Below the pieces are notes generated by a model. It saw only the letters and a list, made by a program, of their open reading frames with translations. It searched no databases and was not told the origin of the DNA. A stretch of 64,000 bases of DNA from an uncultured Chitinophaga sp. GTDB lineage: Bacteria > Bacteroidota > Bacteroidia > Chitinophagales > Chitinophagaceae. The stretch lies in the NCBI RefSeq assembly GCF_946479755.1, contig NZ_CAMLHC010000005.1:1-64000 (forward strand). The letters run 5' to 3'. Made by a program: the position numbers and the translations under genes. Positions 43,140 through 51,111 of the stretch are shown here, one piece after another (the stretch's first letter is position 1; each line of letters begins with the position of its first letter).

Positions 43140-45326
43140 TTAATTTCCCAGTTCCAGCTGGTTTTTTACCAGCTCAAAATATTTTCCCCGTTTGGCCGTC
43201 AGCTCCTGGTGCGTCCCCTGTTCAACGATATTCCCTTTCTCCAGTACGATGATATTATCGGCATTTTTTACGGTGCTGAGGCGATGCGCCACTACAATCA
43301 CCGTACGCTGGTCAAAAAACTGGTCCAGCCTTTCCACGATGGCTTTTTCATTGTTGGCGTCCAGCGAATTGGTAGCTTCGTCGAGAAAGATAAAAGTGGG
43401 GGCTTTATAGACGGCGCGGGCTATCATCAACCGCTGCCGCTGGCCCTGACTGATACCTTTTCCGGCCGTGCCGATTTTTGTTGCCAGCCCAAAGGGCTCT
43501 CCGGCAATAAAATCTTCCATGTTGGCTATATGTACCGCGTTCTGTAACCTCTCCTCATCGGGAAGCTCATCATTGATAGCAATGTTTCGCTCTATCGTAT
43601 CCGCATATACGTAGTTGTCCTGCAGCACAAAACCACAACTATCTCTCCAGAGCCCAAAATCAATCTGATCCAGCCGTTTACCGCCTACCAGTATCTCTCC
43701 TTCTTCCGGGTTATAATAGCGTAATAACAGCTTCAGGATGGTTGTCTTCCCGCTGCCGCTGGCCCCGACGATCGCTGTTGTTTTACCGGCAGGAAAACTC
43801 ATGTTCAGTTTGGTAAATATCGGTTCGTTGCCTGCGCCATAATAGCGGAAGGTAACGTTGCGCAGCTCTATCGAGGTATTGTCGGGCAACCTGGTCAGGT
43901 AGTCTTTCCGGACGTCCACCTCTTCTTCTGTTTCATAGATTTCGTTGAGGCGTTCGAGGCTTATTTTTGCATCCTGGTAAGATTGCAGGAAGCTGAGCAA
44001 CGATTCTACCGGGTTGCTGACCATGCCTACGATATACTGAACGGCCATCATCCCTCCCAGTGTTATTTCGCCGTCGATCACCGCTTTGGCTGATATGTAA
44101 GTGATGAGGATGCCCTTGGCCTGGTTGATGGCCATCGATCCGACGGACTGGTACTGGGACAGCGCCAGGCTCTGCACCCGGAAACGGAACAGTTTGGCCT
44201 GCAATGTTTCCCATCCCCACCGTCTGCGCTTTTCGGCGTTGTTCAGTTTAATGTCCTGCATGCTCTGTATCATCTCCACCATGTAAGTCTGGTTTTCGGA
44301 AGATATCTTAAAGCGCTTGTTGTCCAGCTCCCGCCGGTAGCGCATAAAAGCCAGTATCCACGCCGTGTATAGCGCTGTAGATATGAGAAAGACCAGGAAA
44401 ATAGCTTTGTTGTAGATGATCAGCAGGCTGCCGAAGATAAGCATGTTCACCAATGAAAAGAGGGTGTTCAGCGTACTGCCTGTCAGGAACGCCTCGATGC
44501 GTTGCTGATCGGCCATCCGCTGCATAATATCACCGTGTGTTTTAAGATCGAAGAACCCCATCGGCAGCTTCATGATCTTGATCAGCAGGTCTGTCAGGAT
44601 AGAGATATTGACCCTGGTACTGATGTGCAACATGATCCACGACCGGATGAAAGACACGGCGGTACTGCCTGCAAAAAGCATCAGTTGGGCAATCAGGATG
44701 AGGTTAATAAAGCTGATGTTTTTTGTGTTGATCCCGATGTCCACCACGGACTGCGCCAGGAAAGGCGCTATCAGCGATAACAGCGTACCGAGCACCATGC
44801 CCAGTATCAGCTGAATAAACAACCGCCGGTACTTATAGAAATAGGTAAATACCTTGCTCCATCCTAAAGCCCGGACTGGCTCCTCCTCATCGATCTGGTA
44901 AAAATCGGGACCGGGGCTGAGTATCAGCGAGAGCCCGTCATGCTGATCTTTCACAGAGAACCAGTGTGTTTTGAACTCCCGCTCATCGTAGGAAGTCAGC
45001 CCACTGGCCGGATCGGATATATAATATTTATCTTTCCTGATCTTATACAGTACCACAAAGTGCTTCTGGTCCCAGTGCAGGATACAGGGCAGCTCTACCT
45101 GGTGAAGCTGTTCCAGGTTCAGGCGGGCGCCCAGTGTCCGGAATCCCAGCTTTTCAGCGGCTTCAGAGATACCCAGCAGGTTAACGCCATTTTTCGTTGT
45201 CTGACAGAGCTTCCGTATTTTATGGATGGACACCAGCTGTCCGTAGTATTTAAATACAATACGCAGACAGGTGGCGCCGCAGTCCATCATGTCCATTTGC
45301 TTGTAATGTGGGAAACGTTTCAGCAT
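43140..45326 (-). CDS. C39-peptidase ABC exporter (PCAT type)
   Basis: A 728-residue peptidase-containing ABC transporter. The N-terminal C39 domain has an intact catalytic set: Gln10, Cys16 in MDCGATCL, His89 in KHFVVL and Asp105 in YISDPA. Six transmembrane helices follow at about 165-450. The nucleotide-binding domain has Walker A GASGSGKTT, signature ISQGQRQR and Walker B FIFLDEAT. It should cut double-glycine leaders and export the mature peptide. The obvious client is the 129-residue GG-leader protein in the same operon. An HlyD gene follows at once, and a TolC gene is divergent nearby. Confidence 0.95.
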   Translation of the reverse strand: MLKRFPHYKQMDMMDCGATCLRIVFKYYGQLVSIHKIRKLCQTTKNGVNLLGISEAAEKLGFRTLGARLNLEQLHQVELPCILHWDQKHFVVLYKIRKDKYYISDPASGLTSYDEREFKTHWFSVKDQHDGLSLILSPGPDFYQIDEEEPVRALGWSKVFTYFYKYRRLFIQLILGMVLGTLLSLIAPFLAQSVVDIGINTKNISFINLILIAQLMLFAGSTAVSFIRSWIMLHISTRVNISILTDLLIKIMKLPMGFFDLKTHGDIMQRMADQQRIEAFLTGSTLNTLFSLVNMLIFGSLLIIYNKAIFLVFLISTALYTAWILAFMRYRRELDNKRFKISSENQTYMVEMIQSMQDIKLNNAEKRRRWGWETLQAKLFRFRVQSLALSQYQSVGSMAINQAKGILITYISAKAVIDGEITLGGMMAVQYIVGMVSNPVESLLSFLQSYQDAKISLERLNEIYETEEEVDVRKDYLTRLPDNTSIELRNVTFRYYGAGNEPIFTKLNMSFPAGKTTAIVGASGSGKTTILKLLLRYYNPEEGEILVGGKRLDQIDFGLWRDSCGFVLQDNYVYADTIERNIAINDELPDEERLQNAVHIANMEDFIAGEPFGLATKIGTAGKGISQGQRQRLMIARAVYKAPTFIFLDEATNSLDANNEKAIVERLDQFFDQRTVIVVAHRLSTVKNADNIIVLEKGNIVEQGTHQELTAKRGKYFELVKNQLELGN

Positions 45327-45379
45327 GTTTTAATTTGTCTCACTTCAGATCTGTATAATTACTATTACTTTCAGCTGGC

Positions 45380-46504
45380 TTAACGTCGATCTAATGTATA
45401 CTGGCGGATCGTCTTTTCAAGATTGGCAAAATCGATATCTTTCTCCACAATGATTTTATCAGCAGTTCTTATCAACAGGTATCTTGGAATGCCAATAAGT
45501 TTCAGTTTTCCAGCCAGCTTTTCCCCTTGTTTTTCATCGAGCCAATACTGCTGATAGCCGGAGGGCTTTTCTTTTAAGTATTTCTCCCAATCCGCTTTCC
45601 GGCTGGAGATGGCCAGTCCCGCTATGGCAAAGGATTTGTCATGACTGTTTTCCATTGCCAGCTTATCCAGGAAAGGATGCTGCCGGATACAGGGTCCGCA
45701 CCAGGTGGCCCAGACATCAATGAGCAGATACGGATACAGGGAGGCTAGTTTGTCGAAAGCCATCGTTCCTGCCATTGTTTCGAACTCCAGTGCAGGAAAC
45801 AGATGCTCGTTCAGGAGTGCCTGATTCACTGCCACATAATCCGAGAACCGTCTTAAAATATCATCGCGTTCTGCGCGGGAAAACCGGAGCGTGTCCAGCT
45901 TCTTTATGGCAGCCAGGATACTATCGCTGACAGTGTACGCCGAAGGTCTCAGTAACGACTTAATCCGCTGAAATGCTACATAAGCACTGTTGTGTTCTTT
46001 TATCAGCGAAAGCTCTTTGAGGTACCCAGCTGTGTTAATGCTGTCTGCGGTATAGAACATCAGGTCTTTTACCCGGATATTTTCGGGATACTGCAGGGTG
46101 ATATCTCTGAAAAGATCCTGCAGCCGGTTTTCCTTTCCCCCTTTTACGGCTATTTCACCTGATGCAGGGTCGAGCCGTAGCGTGATCAGCGGGGTATCCA
46201 ATACAAAATGTCTTTTTATAGCGGGGGTAACAGCGTTATTCTCCTGGTATTCCAGGCAAACAGATAAAGGCCGCGCGAAGTCAAAAGTACCATTCATTAT
46301 TCTGGAAAAAAAACCGGCGCTGTCCACAGACAGTCTGAAAGTATCATTAACCATTGTTAATACAAGGCAAGATGCTTTAGTACCGGGAGAAGGCTTTATA
46401 TATCCTTGTATGATGACATGGCTTCTCTCTTGTCCGTAGAACGGTAAGGGAAAAAGCACCAGCAGCAACACCATTCTGTATACTAACACTATCTTTGTCA
46501 TCAT
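45380..46504 (-). CDS. TlpA-like thioredoxin with DUF4369-like N-terminus
   Basis: A 374-residue exported protein with a signal peptide (ending about PFYGQ), an N-terminal beta-rich domain like those found before TlpA modules in Bacteroidota (about 25-125), a helical middle and a C-terminal thioredoxin domain with W-C-G-P-C in VWATWCGPCIRQHPFLDKL and the cis-Pro in GIPRYLL. It probably reduces or reshuffles disulfides in the periplasm. The start overlaps the stop of the preceding gene by four bases. It lies between the cysteine-rich peptide and its exporter, which points to a role in folding that cargo or keeping it export-ready. Confidence 0.88.
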   Translation of the reverse strand: MMTKIVLVYRMVLLLVLFPLPFYGQERSHVIIQGYIKPSPGTKASCLVLTMVNDTFRLSVDSAGFFSRIMNGTFDFARPLSVCLEYQENNAVTPAIKRHFVLDTPLITLRLDPASGEIAVKGGKENRLQDLFRDITLQYPENIRVKDLMFYTADSINTAGYLKELSLIKEHNSAYVAFQRIKSLLRPSAYTVSDSILAAIKKLDTLRFSRAERDDILRRFSDYVAVNQALLNEHLFPALEFETMAGTMAFDKLASLYPYLLIDVWATWCGPCIRQHPFLDKLAMENSHDKSFAIAGLAISSRKADWEKYLKEKPSGYQQYWLDEKQGEKLAGKLKLIGIPRYLLIRTADKIIVEKDIDFANLEKTIRQYTLDRR

Positions 46505-47214
46505 TTATTTTTTTTATCCATTAGCCGGTTATATAGGTTCCTGCCGTAAAAACTGTTCCTGACGCTGTCCGGAAGCTCATGGTAGAAGCTAATGTAGCGG
46601 TCATAGGAAAAGTCCGGCGCCGCTGGCAGCAGGTAAGTCATTTCGTACGATCCACGGTGGGTGACAGACGCGGTATAATAGAGGTCCGACAATGCTTTCC
46701 TAACCACAGACAGTTCCTCTTCGTACCTGTTCAATTCATAACCCGGTCCGCTACCCTCGACAAGCGTCATCAATTCTTCCTGTTTACCCAGCAGTACCGC
46801 TTTCCTTTGCGAGAGCGACTTCCAAAGATTATAAAAGGGAGATTCGGTAGTGATCACCACGTCATATCCTACTTTATTATTGCTGAACTTTTTTTGCACA
46901 AAAGAGCAGACATACCTGCTGTTGTCCAGCAGGATAAATCCACCCGCGCTATATATGTTGATCATGGCAATAGAAGGTGTATCAATCCGGTTTTCAAATG
47001 TAAAACTGCCCTCTTTTATAACGGTTTTACAGACATCGGTGGTGTTAATAAACTGCAGTGTAACTGTATCGCCATTTTTCAAACTGAAAGAATGCGCATC
47101 TCCCAATATGCTGTTATCTATCTTACCCGTTATCACATAGTGATATTGGGCTGTGGCAAAACCGGGGCCCAGCAATAGAAAGAACAGACCAACCCAATGG
47201 AGATACTGTTTCAT
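46501..47214 (-). CDS. Exported DUF4369-like protein without thioredoxin domain
   Basis: A 237-residue protein with a signal peptide (ending near GFATAQ) and a beta-rich domain (YVITGKIDNSILGDAHSFSLKNGDTVTLQF) similar in layout to the N-terminal part of the next gene, then a helical region (LSQRKAVLLGKQEELMTLVE). It has no C-x-x-C motif, and the only cysteines are scattered. It may be a paralogue of the TlpA-like protein that lost, or never had, the thioredoxin part. Both genes have their own signal peptide, so a simple frameshift split is unlikely. Confidence 0.7.
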   Translation of the reverse strand: MKQYLHWVGLFFLLLGPGFATAQYHYVITGKIDNSILGDAHSFSLKNGDTVTLQFINTTDVCKTVIKEGSFTFENRIDTPSIAMINIYSAGGFILLDNSRYVCSFVQKKFSNNKVGYDVVITTESPFYNLWKSLSQRKAVLLGKQEELMTLVEGSGPGYELNRYEEELSVVRKALSDLYYTASVTHRGSYEMTYLLPAAPDFSYDRYISFYHELPDSVRNSFYGRNLYNRLMDKKNK

Positions 47215-47229
47215 GGTATTATTTTAATA

Positions 47230-47278
47230 GCGGAATGAGTCTTAGCTAAGCGACACGTTTAGGCAAGGCTCATTCCGC
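47230..47278 (-). promoter_or_regulatory. Long stem-loop behind the GG-leader peptide gene
   Basis: On the minus-strand RNA a 10-bp perfect stem is extended by 4 and 4 more pairs with two single mismatches and a 9-base loop. It fills most of the 80-base gap between the GG-peptide stop and the next gene. No U-run follows, so it is more likely an RNA-stability or attenuation element that would let the peptide be made in excess of the machinery genes. Confidence 0.55.
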
Positions 47279-47294
47279 ATGTTCATTTTAAGAT

Positions 47295-47684
47295 TTAGTT
47301 AGACCCAAACACCGCCAGGTAGCTGGCACAATCCCCTCCAATGCGCCTCGCTTCGGCGCAAGCATTGCTACAACCGGAGTCGCATAATGCCGCTGTATTC
47401 CAGCCAGAAGAAGTTGGAATATTAAGCGTTACGCCTGTTGATGATTTCAGGGTACATGTACAGGAAGTGGTTCCTCCTCCTTCTCCAGGGTCCTGCTGCT
47501 CATCCCATCCGTCCATGCAGTCCATTACGCCGTCCATTACCTTATACTTGGGAATACATGTACCGTCGTGGCATGCAAATTCGTTGAAGCCACACAGGCC
47601 ACCGCCGGTTACGTCTTTCAGGCTCTCTCTGGACAGTTTTTCGATACCTAATGCATCTAAGTTTTTCAGCGAAATTTTTTTCAT
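47295..47684 (-). CDS. Double-glycine-leader, LDLa-like cysteine-rich peptide
   Basis: A 129-residue small protein. Residues 1-28 form a leader of the Bacteroidota type (KKISLKNLDALGIEKLSRES, then LKDVTGG), with Gly27-Gly28 as the predicted C39 cleavage site. The mature part of about 101 residues has ten cysteines (31, 38, 43, 56, 75, 77, 101, 105, 109, 119). Residues 31-62 match the LDL-receptor class A pattern C-x4-F-x-C-x2-G-x-C-I-P ... D-G-x2-D-C-x-D-x2-D-E. The Ca-ligand acids D51, D55, D61 and E62 are kept, while cysteines 4 and 6 of the canonical module are M50 and D65. Its function is unknown. A bacteriocin, adhesin or toxin-like secreted peptide is possible. It is encoded within its own export operon. 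Confidence 0.85.
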   Translation of the reverse strand: MKKISLKNLDALGIEKLSRESLKDVTGGGLCGFNEFACHDGTCIPKYKVMDGVMDCMDGWDEQQDPGEGGGTTSCTCTLKSSTGVTLNIPTSSGWNTAALCDSGCSNACAEARRIGGDCASYLAVFGSN

Positions 47685-47803
47685 AGCTGTGAAATTGAAG
47701 GTTATAACATGATACCCGCTTTCTCCGGGGCATCTTCAGAGGACCTTTTGCAGGGAGCCTTCTGTTGCCCTGAATCGTTTGCAACCGGCCTGGGCTATTT
47801 TTT

Positions 47804-49444
47804 CTAGAAAAAGTTTTTTAATTCTGTTACGCGGTAACTGTCGGGCAGCTCCCTTCCATTGATATAAATCGTTGGGGTAGCTCTTATTTTCATTGTTTCG
47901 CACCAGTCGCGCATCGCCAGTATCTTTCCTGACTGCTCGCTGAGCTCTCCGTTCATGGGATATTTTTGGGCAAAGGTGTCATAGTTCTTCACGGGCGCGA
48001 GATACCAGTCATCCAGGGCAGACTGCATGCTTACGGTATCGTATTTTTGTTGGATCGCCATCAGGTGTGCCACCACGCGTGTCCTGATATCACCTCCCTC
48101 TCCTGATACGGCGAATATTATGCGCAACCTTACATCCGGGTTAGTATGGATAATATGCTCCAGCTCCGGATGGGCTTTGGCACAGGGACCGCAGAAAGGA
48201 TTGCATACCTTGATAATCTCATGGGTAGCATGAGGATTTCCCACCACGATACCTAATCCGTCCACAGGAGCAATAACCCGGTCACTTTTGTCCAGCAGCG
48301 CTTCAAATATTTCCGGGTTATAACGCAGCTTCTTCCATTTCTTTTCATAGTCTCTGCCATCGCGGGCGCTCTTCAATTCAGGAATAACGGCATTGGTCAG
48401 CAATAAAAAAGATAGCCCTCCCAGTATCACCACCGCCACCGGGTAGCGTGTGAAACCTTCGCTGAGCACAACATTGCCGGACAGGCAAAAAGCAGCGATC
48501 GTTGTATTGGCCGCCAGCACAACCTGCACAGCGAGGCACAGCGGGCACCATTGCTTCACTACTTTCCATTGATAGAAGACAGAAAACAACACGTAAGGAG
48601 CTACTAACAACGATACCACAGACCATAGCAGCAAAAAGCGCATGTTCCCGGGAAACAATATCTGCGTAGTGAAAAAAACAGCAAAAAAAGAAAAGCCCCA
48701 TACAGCCCAGCTGATTCCCATAAAAGAAGCCCGGGAAGAAGACAGCACGGCATCACAGTTGACTTTTTTACCCTTGCCGCCACATACTTCTTTAATGAAA
48801 GGATTATGCGCGTCGATCTCATTCCAGATCAGCAGCGAAGAAACGGCAAGTCCGAGGAAGGAAAAAAGGAGAAAGCCCGTTCCAATCCAGGTATACATTC
48901 CGACAGGTAGTGAAAACAGATGGCCAGCTGCGAACAATATGGCCGCCAAAGCAAGGCATAGCGGGACTCGCTTTAACAGCATGCGGTCTCTTTGCTTTTT
49001 CCTGTTGGCAGCAAGATTGAGTTCGTTCTTTGGGTTAGCCGTATCCATCAGCAGGATGATATGCTTATCCATTTTTTCAAACTCATCCAAAGGCAATTGC
49101 GTAAGGCGGTCTGTCAGTGGATCGAGATATTCTATTTGCCCGTTCTCCGCGCGTGTCACAATAGTGAAACCTGCCCGGGGCCAGTCATCCTGCTGAATGG
49201 AACAGATAAAAGGCGTCTCAAATGCTTCATAGCTATGCGGTCCTTTTTCGATAGCGGCAGATGCTATACCGTATTCGAAAAGCACGTCCTTTATAGAAAG
49301 CAGGGAAGGATATGCTACGTGGTTATGCAGTGCTTCCGACAATCCACTGTTCGTAAAGTTGACTTTCAGGTTTCCTAGCAAATAACGACAGGTATTAAAG
49401 AGATCGTGCTCTCTCCTGTGGGCAAACATGGTAAATAGGGTCAT
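47804..49444 (-). CDS. C39-like / VKOR / thioredoxin fusion protein
   Basis: A 546-residue membrane thiol-oxidase fusion. The N-terminal ~130 residues resemble a C39-like domain (YPSLLSIKDVLFEYGI; IEYLDPL) but lack the catalytic Cys and His, so it should not cut. A VKOR domain with several helices follows (about 155-355), with loop cysteines C221 and C230 (VNCDAVLSS) and the active pair C300-P-L-C303. The C-terminal DsbA/thioredoxin domain carries C418-G-P-C421 in NPFCGPCAKAHPEL. This set would make disulfides in the periplasm using quinone. It is the first gene of the operon that encodes the ten-cysteine GG-leader peptide, 119 bases upstream of it. Confidence 0.9.
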   Translation of the reverse strand: MTLFTMFAHRREHDLFNTCRYLLGNLKVNFTNSGLSEALHNHVAYPSLLSIKDVLFEYGIASAAIEKGPHSYEAFETPFICSIQQDDWPRAGFTIVTRAENGQIEYLDPLTDRLTQLPLDEFEKMDKHIILLMDTANPKNELNLAANRKKQRDRMLLKRVPLCLALAAILFAAGHLFSLPVGMYTWIGTGFLLFSFLGLAVSSLLIWNEIDAHNPFIKEVCGGKGKKVNCDAVLSSSRASFMGISWAVWGFSFFAVFFTTQILFPGNMRFLLLWSVVSLLVAPYVLFSVFYQWKVVKQWCPLCLAVQVVLAANTTIAAFCLSGNVVLSEGFTRYPVAVVILGGLSFLLLTNAVIPELKSARDGRDYEKKWKKLRYNPEIFEALLDKSDRVIAPVDGLGIVVGNPHATHEIIKVCNPFCGPCAKAHPELEHIIHTNPDVRLRIIFAVSGEGGDIRTRVVAHLMAIQQKYDTVSMQSALDDWYLAPVKNYDTFAQKYPMNGELSEQSGKILAMRDWCETMKIRATPTIYINGRELPDSYRVTELKNFF

Positions 49445-49680
49445 AGTAACGGGACAGAATAATTTTTCTCAATATAGAAAACTTTTTATTCTAAATTCGT
49501 TTTTACTCAACAAATAAATAACATGAAAAATTCCTAAACAATCATTTCGTTAAAACCTATAACAGTACTAAGTTTACAGCGAAATATTTTTTCCCGGATA
49601 AAAAAAATCAGTTATAAAAACAACCTGTTACCATCCTTAAAGAAGAAGAATTTAATGCTGAACATAAATAATGTGAACAG

Positions 49681-50997
49681 ATGCGAAACACCCCTTTGTT
49701 AACCGTCCTTTGTTGCGTCATCAACAGCGCCGCTGTTTGCCAGACAAAGCTGAACCTGGACCAGTCCTTCTCATTATTGCTAACACAAAATGAAGATGTG
49801 CGCCAGGCCAACATCACCGTATTGCTTGCACGTGTGGAAGTGAAAGATGCGCGTAACGGCTTTCTTCCCACGCTGTCATTCGGCGCAGGACATACCTATA
49901 ACCTCGGTCTTGCCTTCGACCAGATCGCCGGGCAACTGGTAACCGGCAATAAATGGACAAATACCGCCAATGCGACTATCAGCACACGCGCCACCGTATT
50001 CCAGGGATTCAGCCAGATCAATAAACTCAAGCAGTCCTTACTGAGCCTGGAAAGTAAAGAACTACAAAAAAGTCAGCTTAACCAGTCGCTGAAACTGGAA
50101 CTGCTGTCCAGGTATTTCGATGCTACCGCCAGCCGCTCGCTGTATGAAGTCAACCTGAAACAGTTACATTTTTCACAACAACAACTGGAAGAGGAACGCA
50201 CGAAATACGAACTGGAGACCAACACATTGGTAGATGTCACGCAGGCTGAAAGCCAGGTGGCCAATAATGAGCTGAACAGCATCGTCAGCAATACGGCTTA
50301 CAACAGCAGTCTTATTTCCCTCAAGCAGGTACTGGGCATACCATTGACCGACTCGGTATTCCTGGAAACACCTAACCTGGAAATAGCGGCGCCAGGGGAA
50401 AAACTATCCAGTGGTACGCCCACACAGGACCCATCCGTTCAACTGGCCGAGCTGTCTGTCCGCCAATCTGCATTGAACTTAAAATATGCAAAAGCGCCCT
50501 ATTACCCTACCCTGAGTTTCTTCGGCGCATACGGTACCAACTACTCCTCCGTTCGCAGGGATTTTGGAAGCGATCACTACATGCCTTTCTGGACGCAGGC
50601 CGATCAGAACAGGTCGTTGAACTTCGGTTTGTCGCTCTCCATACCCGTCTTCGATGGTTTTAAAACACGCAATAACATCAGCAGGTTAAAACTCGACCTG
50701 GAAAACAAACAATCGGTGCTGAATAAAGTAAAGACGGAGCGGGAGAAAGTATTGTTACTTGCCATACAGGAATATCAGAAGTCTGTAAAGGAATACCAGG
50801 TATTGCAGGTACAGCATCATGCGCTGGAAAAAAATTTTTATGCCATGAAAGAACGGTATGACATTGGCGAGACCAGCGCGATGGAATACAATAAAGCCCT
50901 GCTGGATTACAACGTGGCCGAAACCAATCTGATCAAAGCCAAATACACCCTGATGTACAATATGGAAGTTATCAGGGTGTTAAAAGGAGAACGATAA
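49681..50997 (+). CDS. TolC-family outer-membrane efflux protein
   Basis: A 438-residue outer-membrane channel protein with a signal peptide (ending about AAVCQ) and two repeats of the TolC alpha-helical barrel (LNLDQSFSLLLTQNEDVRQANI, NGFLPTLSFGAGHTY; second repeat LNLKYAKAPYYPTLSFFGAYG, ERYDIGETSAMEYNKALLDYNVAETNLIKAKY). It is divergent from the GG-peptide operon with a 236-base AT-rich gap. It would complete the ABC-HlyD-TolC type I export path for that operon. Confidence 0.92.
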   Translation: MRNTPLLTVLCCVINSAAVCQTKLNLDQSFSLLLTQNEDVRQANITVLLARVEVKDARNGFLPTLSFGAGHTYNLGLAFDQIAGQLVTGNKWTNTANATISTRATVFQGFSQINKLKQSLLSLESKELQKSQLNQSLKLELLSRYFDATASRSLYEVNLKQLHFSQQQLEEERTKYELETNTLVDVTQAESQVANNELNSIVSNTAYNSSLISLKQVLGIPLTDSVFLETPNLEIAAPGEKLSSGTPTQDPSVQLAELSVRQSALNLKYAKAPYYPTLSFFGAYGTNYSSVRRDFGSDHYMPFWTQADQNRSLNFGLSLSIPVFDGFKTRNNISRLKLDLENKQSVLNKVKTEREKVLLLAIQEYQKSVKEYQVLQVQHHALEKNFYAMKERYDIGETSAMEYNKALLDYNVAETNLIKAKYTLMYNMEVIRVLKGER

Positions 50998-51016
50998 CCC
51001 TCATGTCTATTTAATA

Positions 51017-51048
51017 TTTTTCATATATATAAAACTGTTGTACATTCG
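51017..51048 (+). promoter_or_regulatory. Probable promoter of the GT10 gene
   Basis: A TTTTT run (51017-51021) and TACATTCG (51041-51048) are spaced 19 bases apart, close to the Bacteroidota -33/-7 layout. The message would have a leader of about 60 bases. Confidence 0.4.
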
Positions 51049-51111
51049 CGCCGCTGTATTATTACAGGGCATTATCCCTGTTGCCGGCAACCATAACCTT
51101 GCAACTGTCAC

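Noticed and set aside
45380..47214. Possible frameshift splitting one DUF4369-TlpA gene in two
   Set aside because: Both genes have their own signal peptide and complete start, and the overlap is the usual ATGA type, so two genes are more likely.
41861..50997. Lanthipeptide or other RiPP modification cluster
   Set aside because: There is a GG leader and a C39 exporter, but no LanB/C/M, radical SAM, YcaO or ATP-grasp gene. The redox genes point to disulfides instead.
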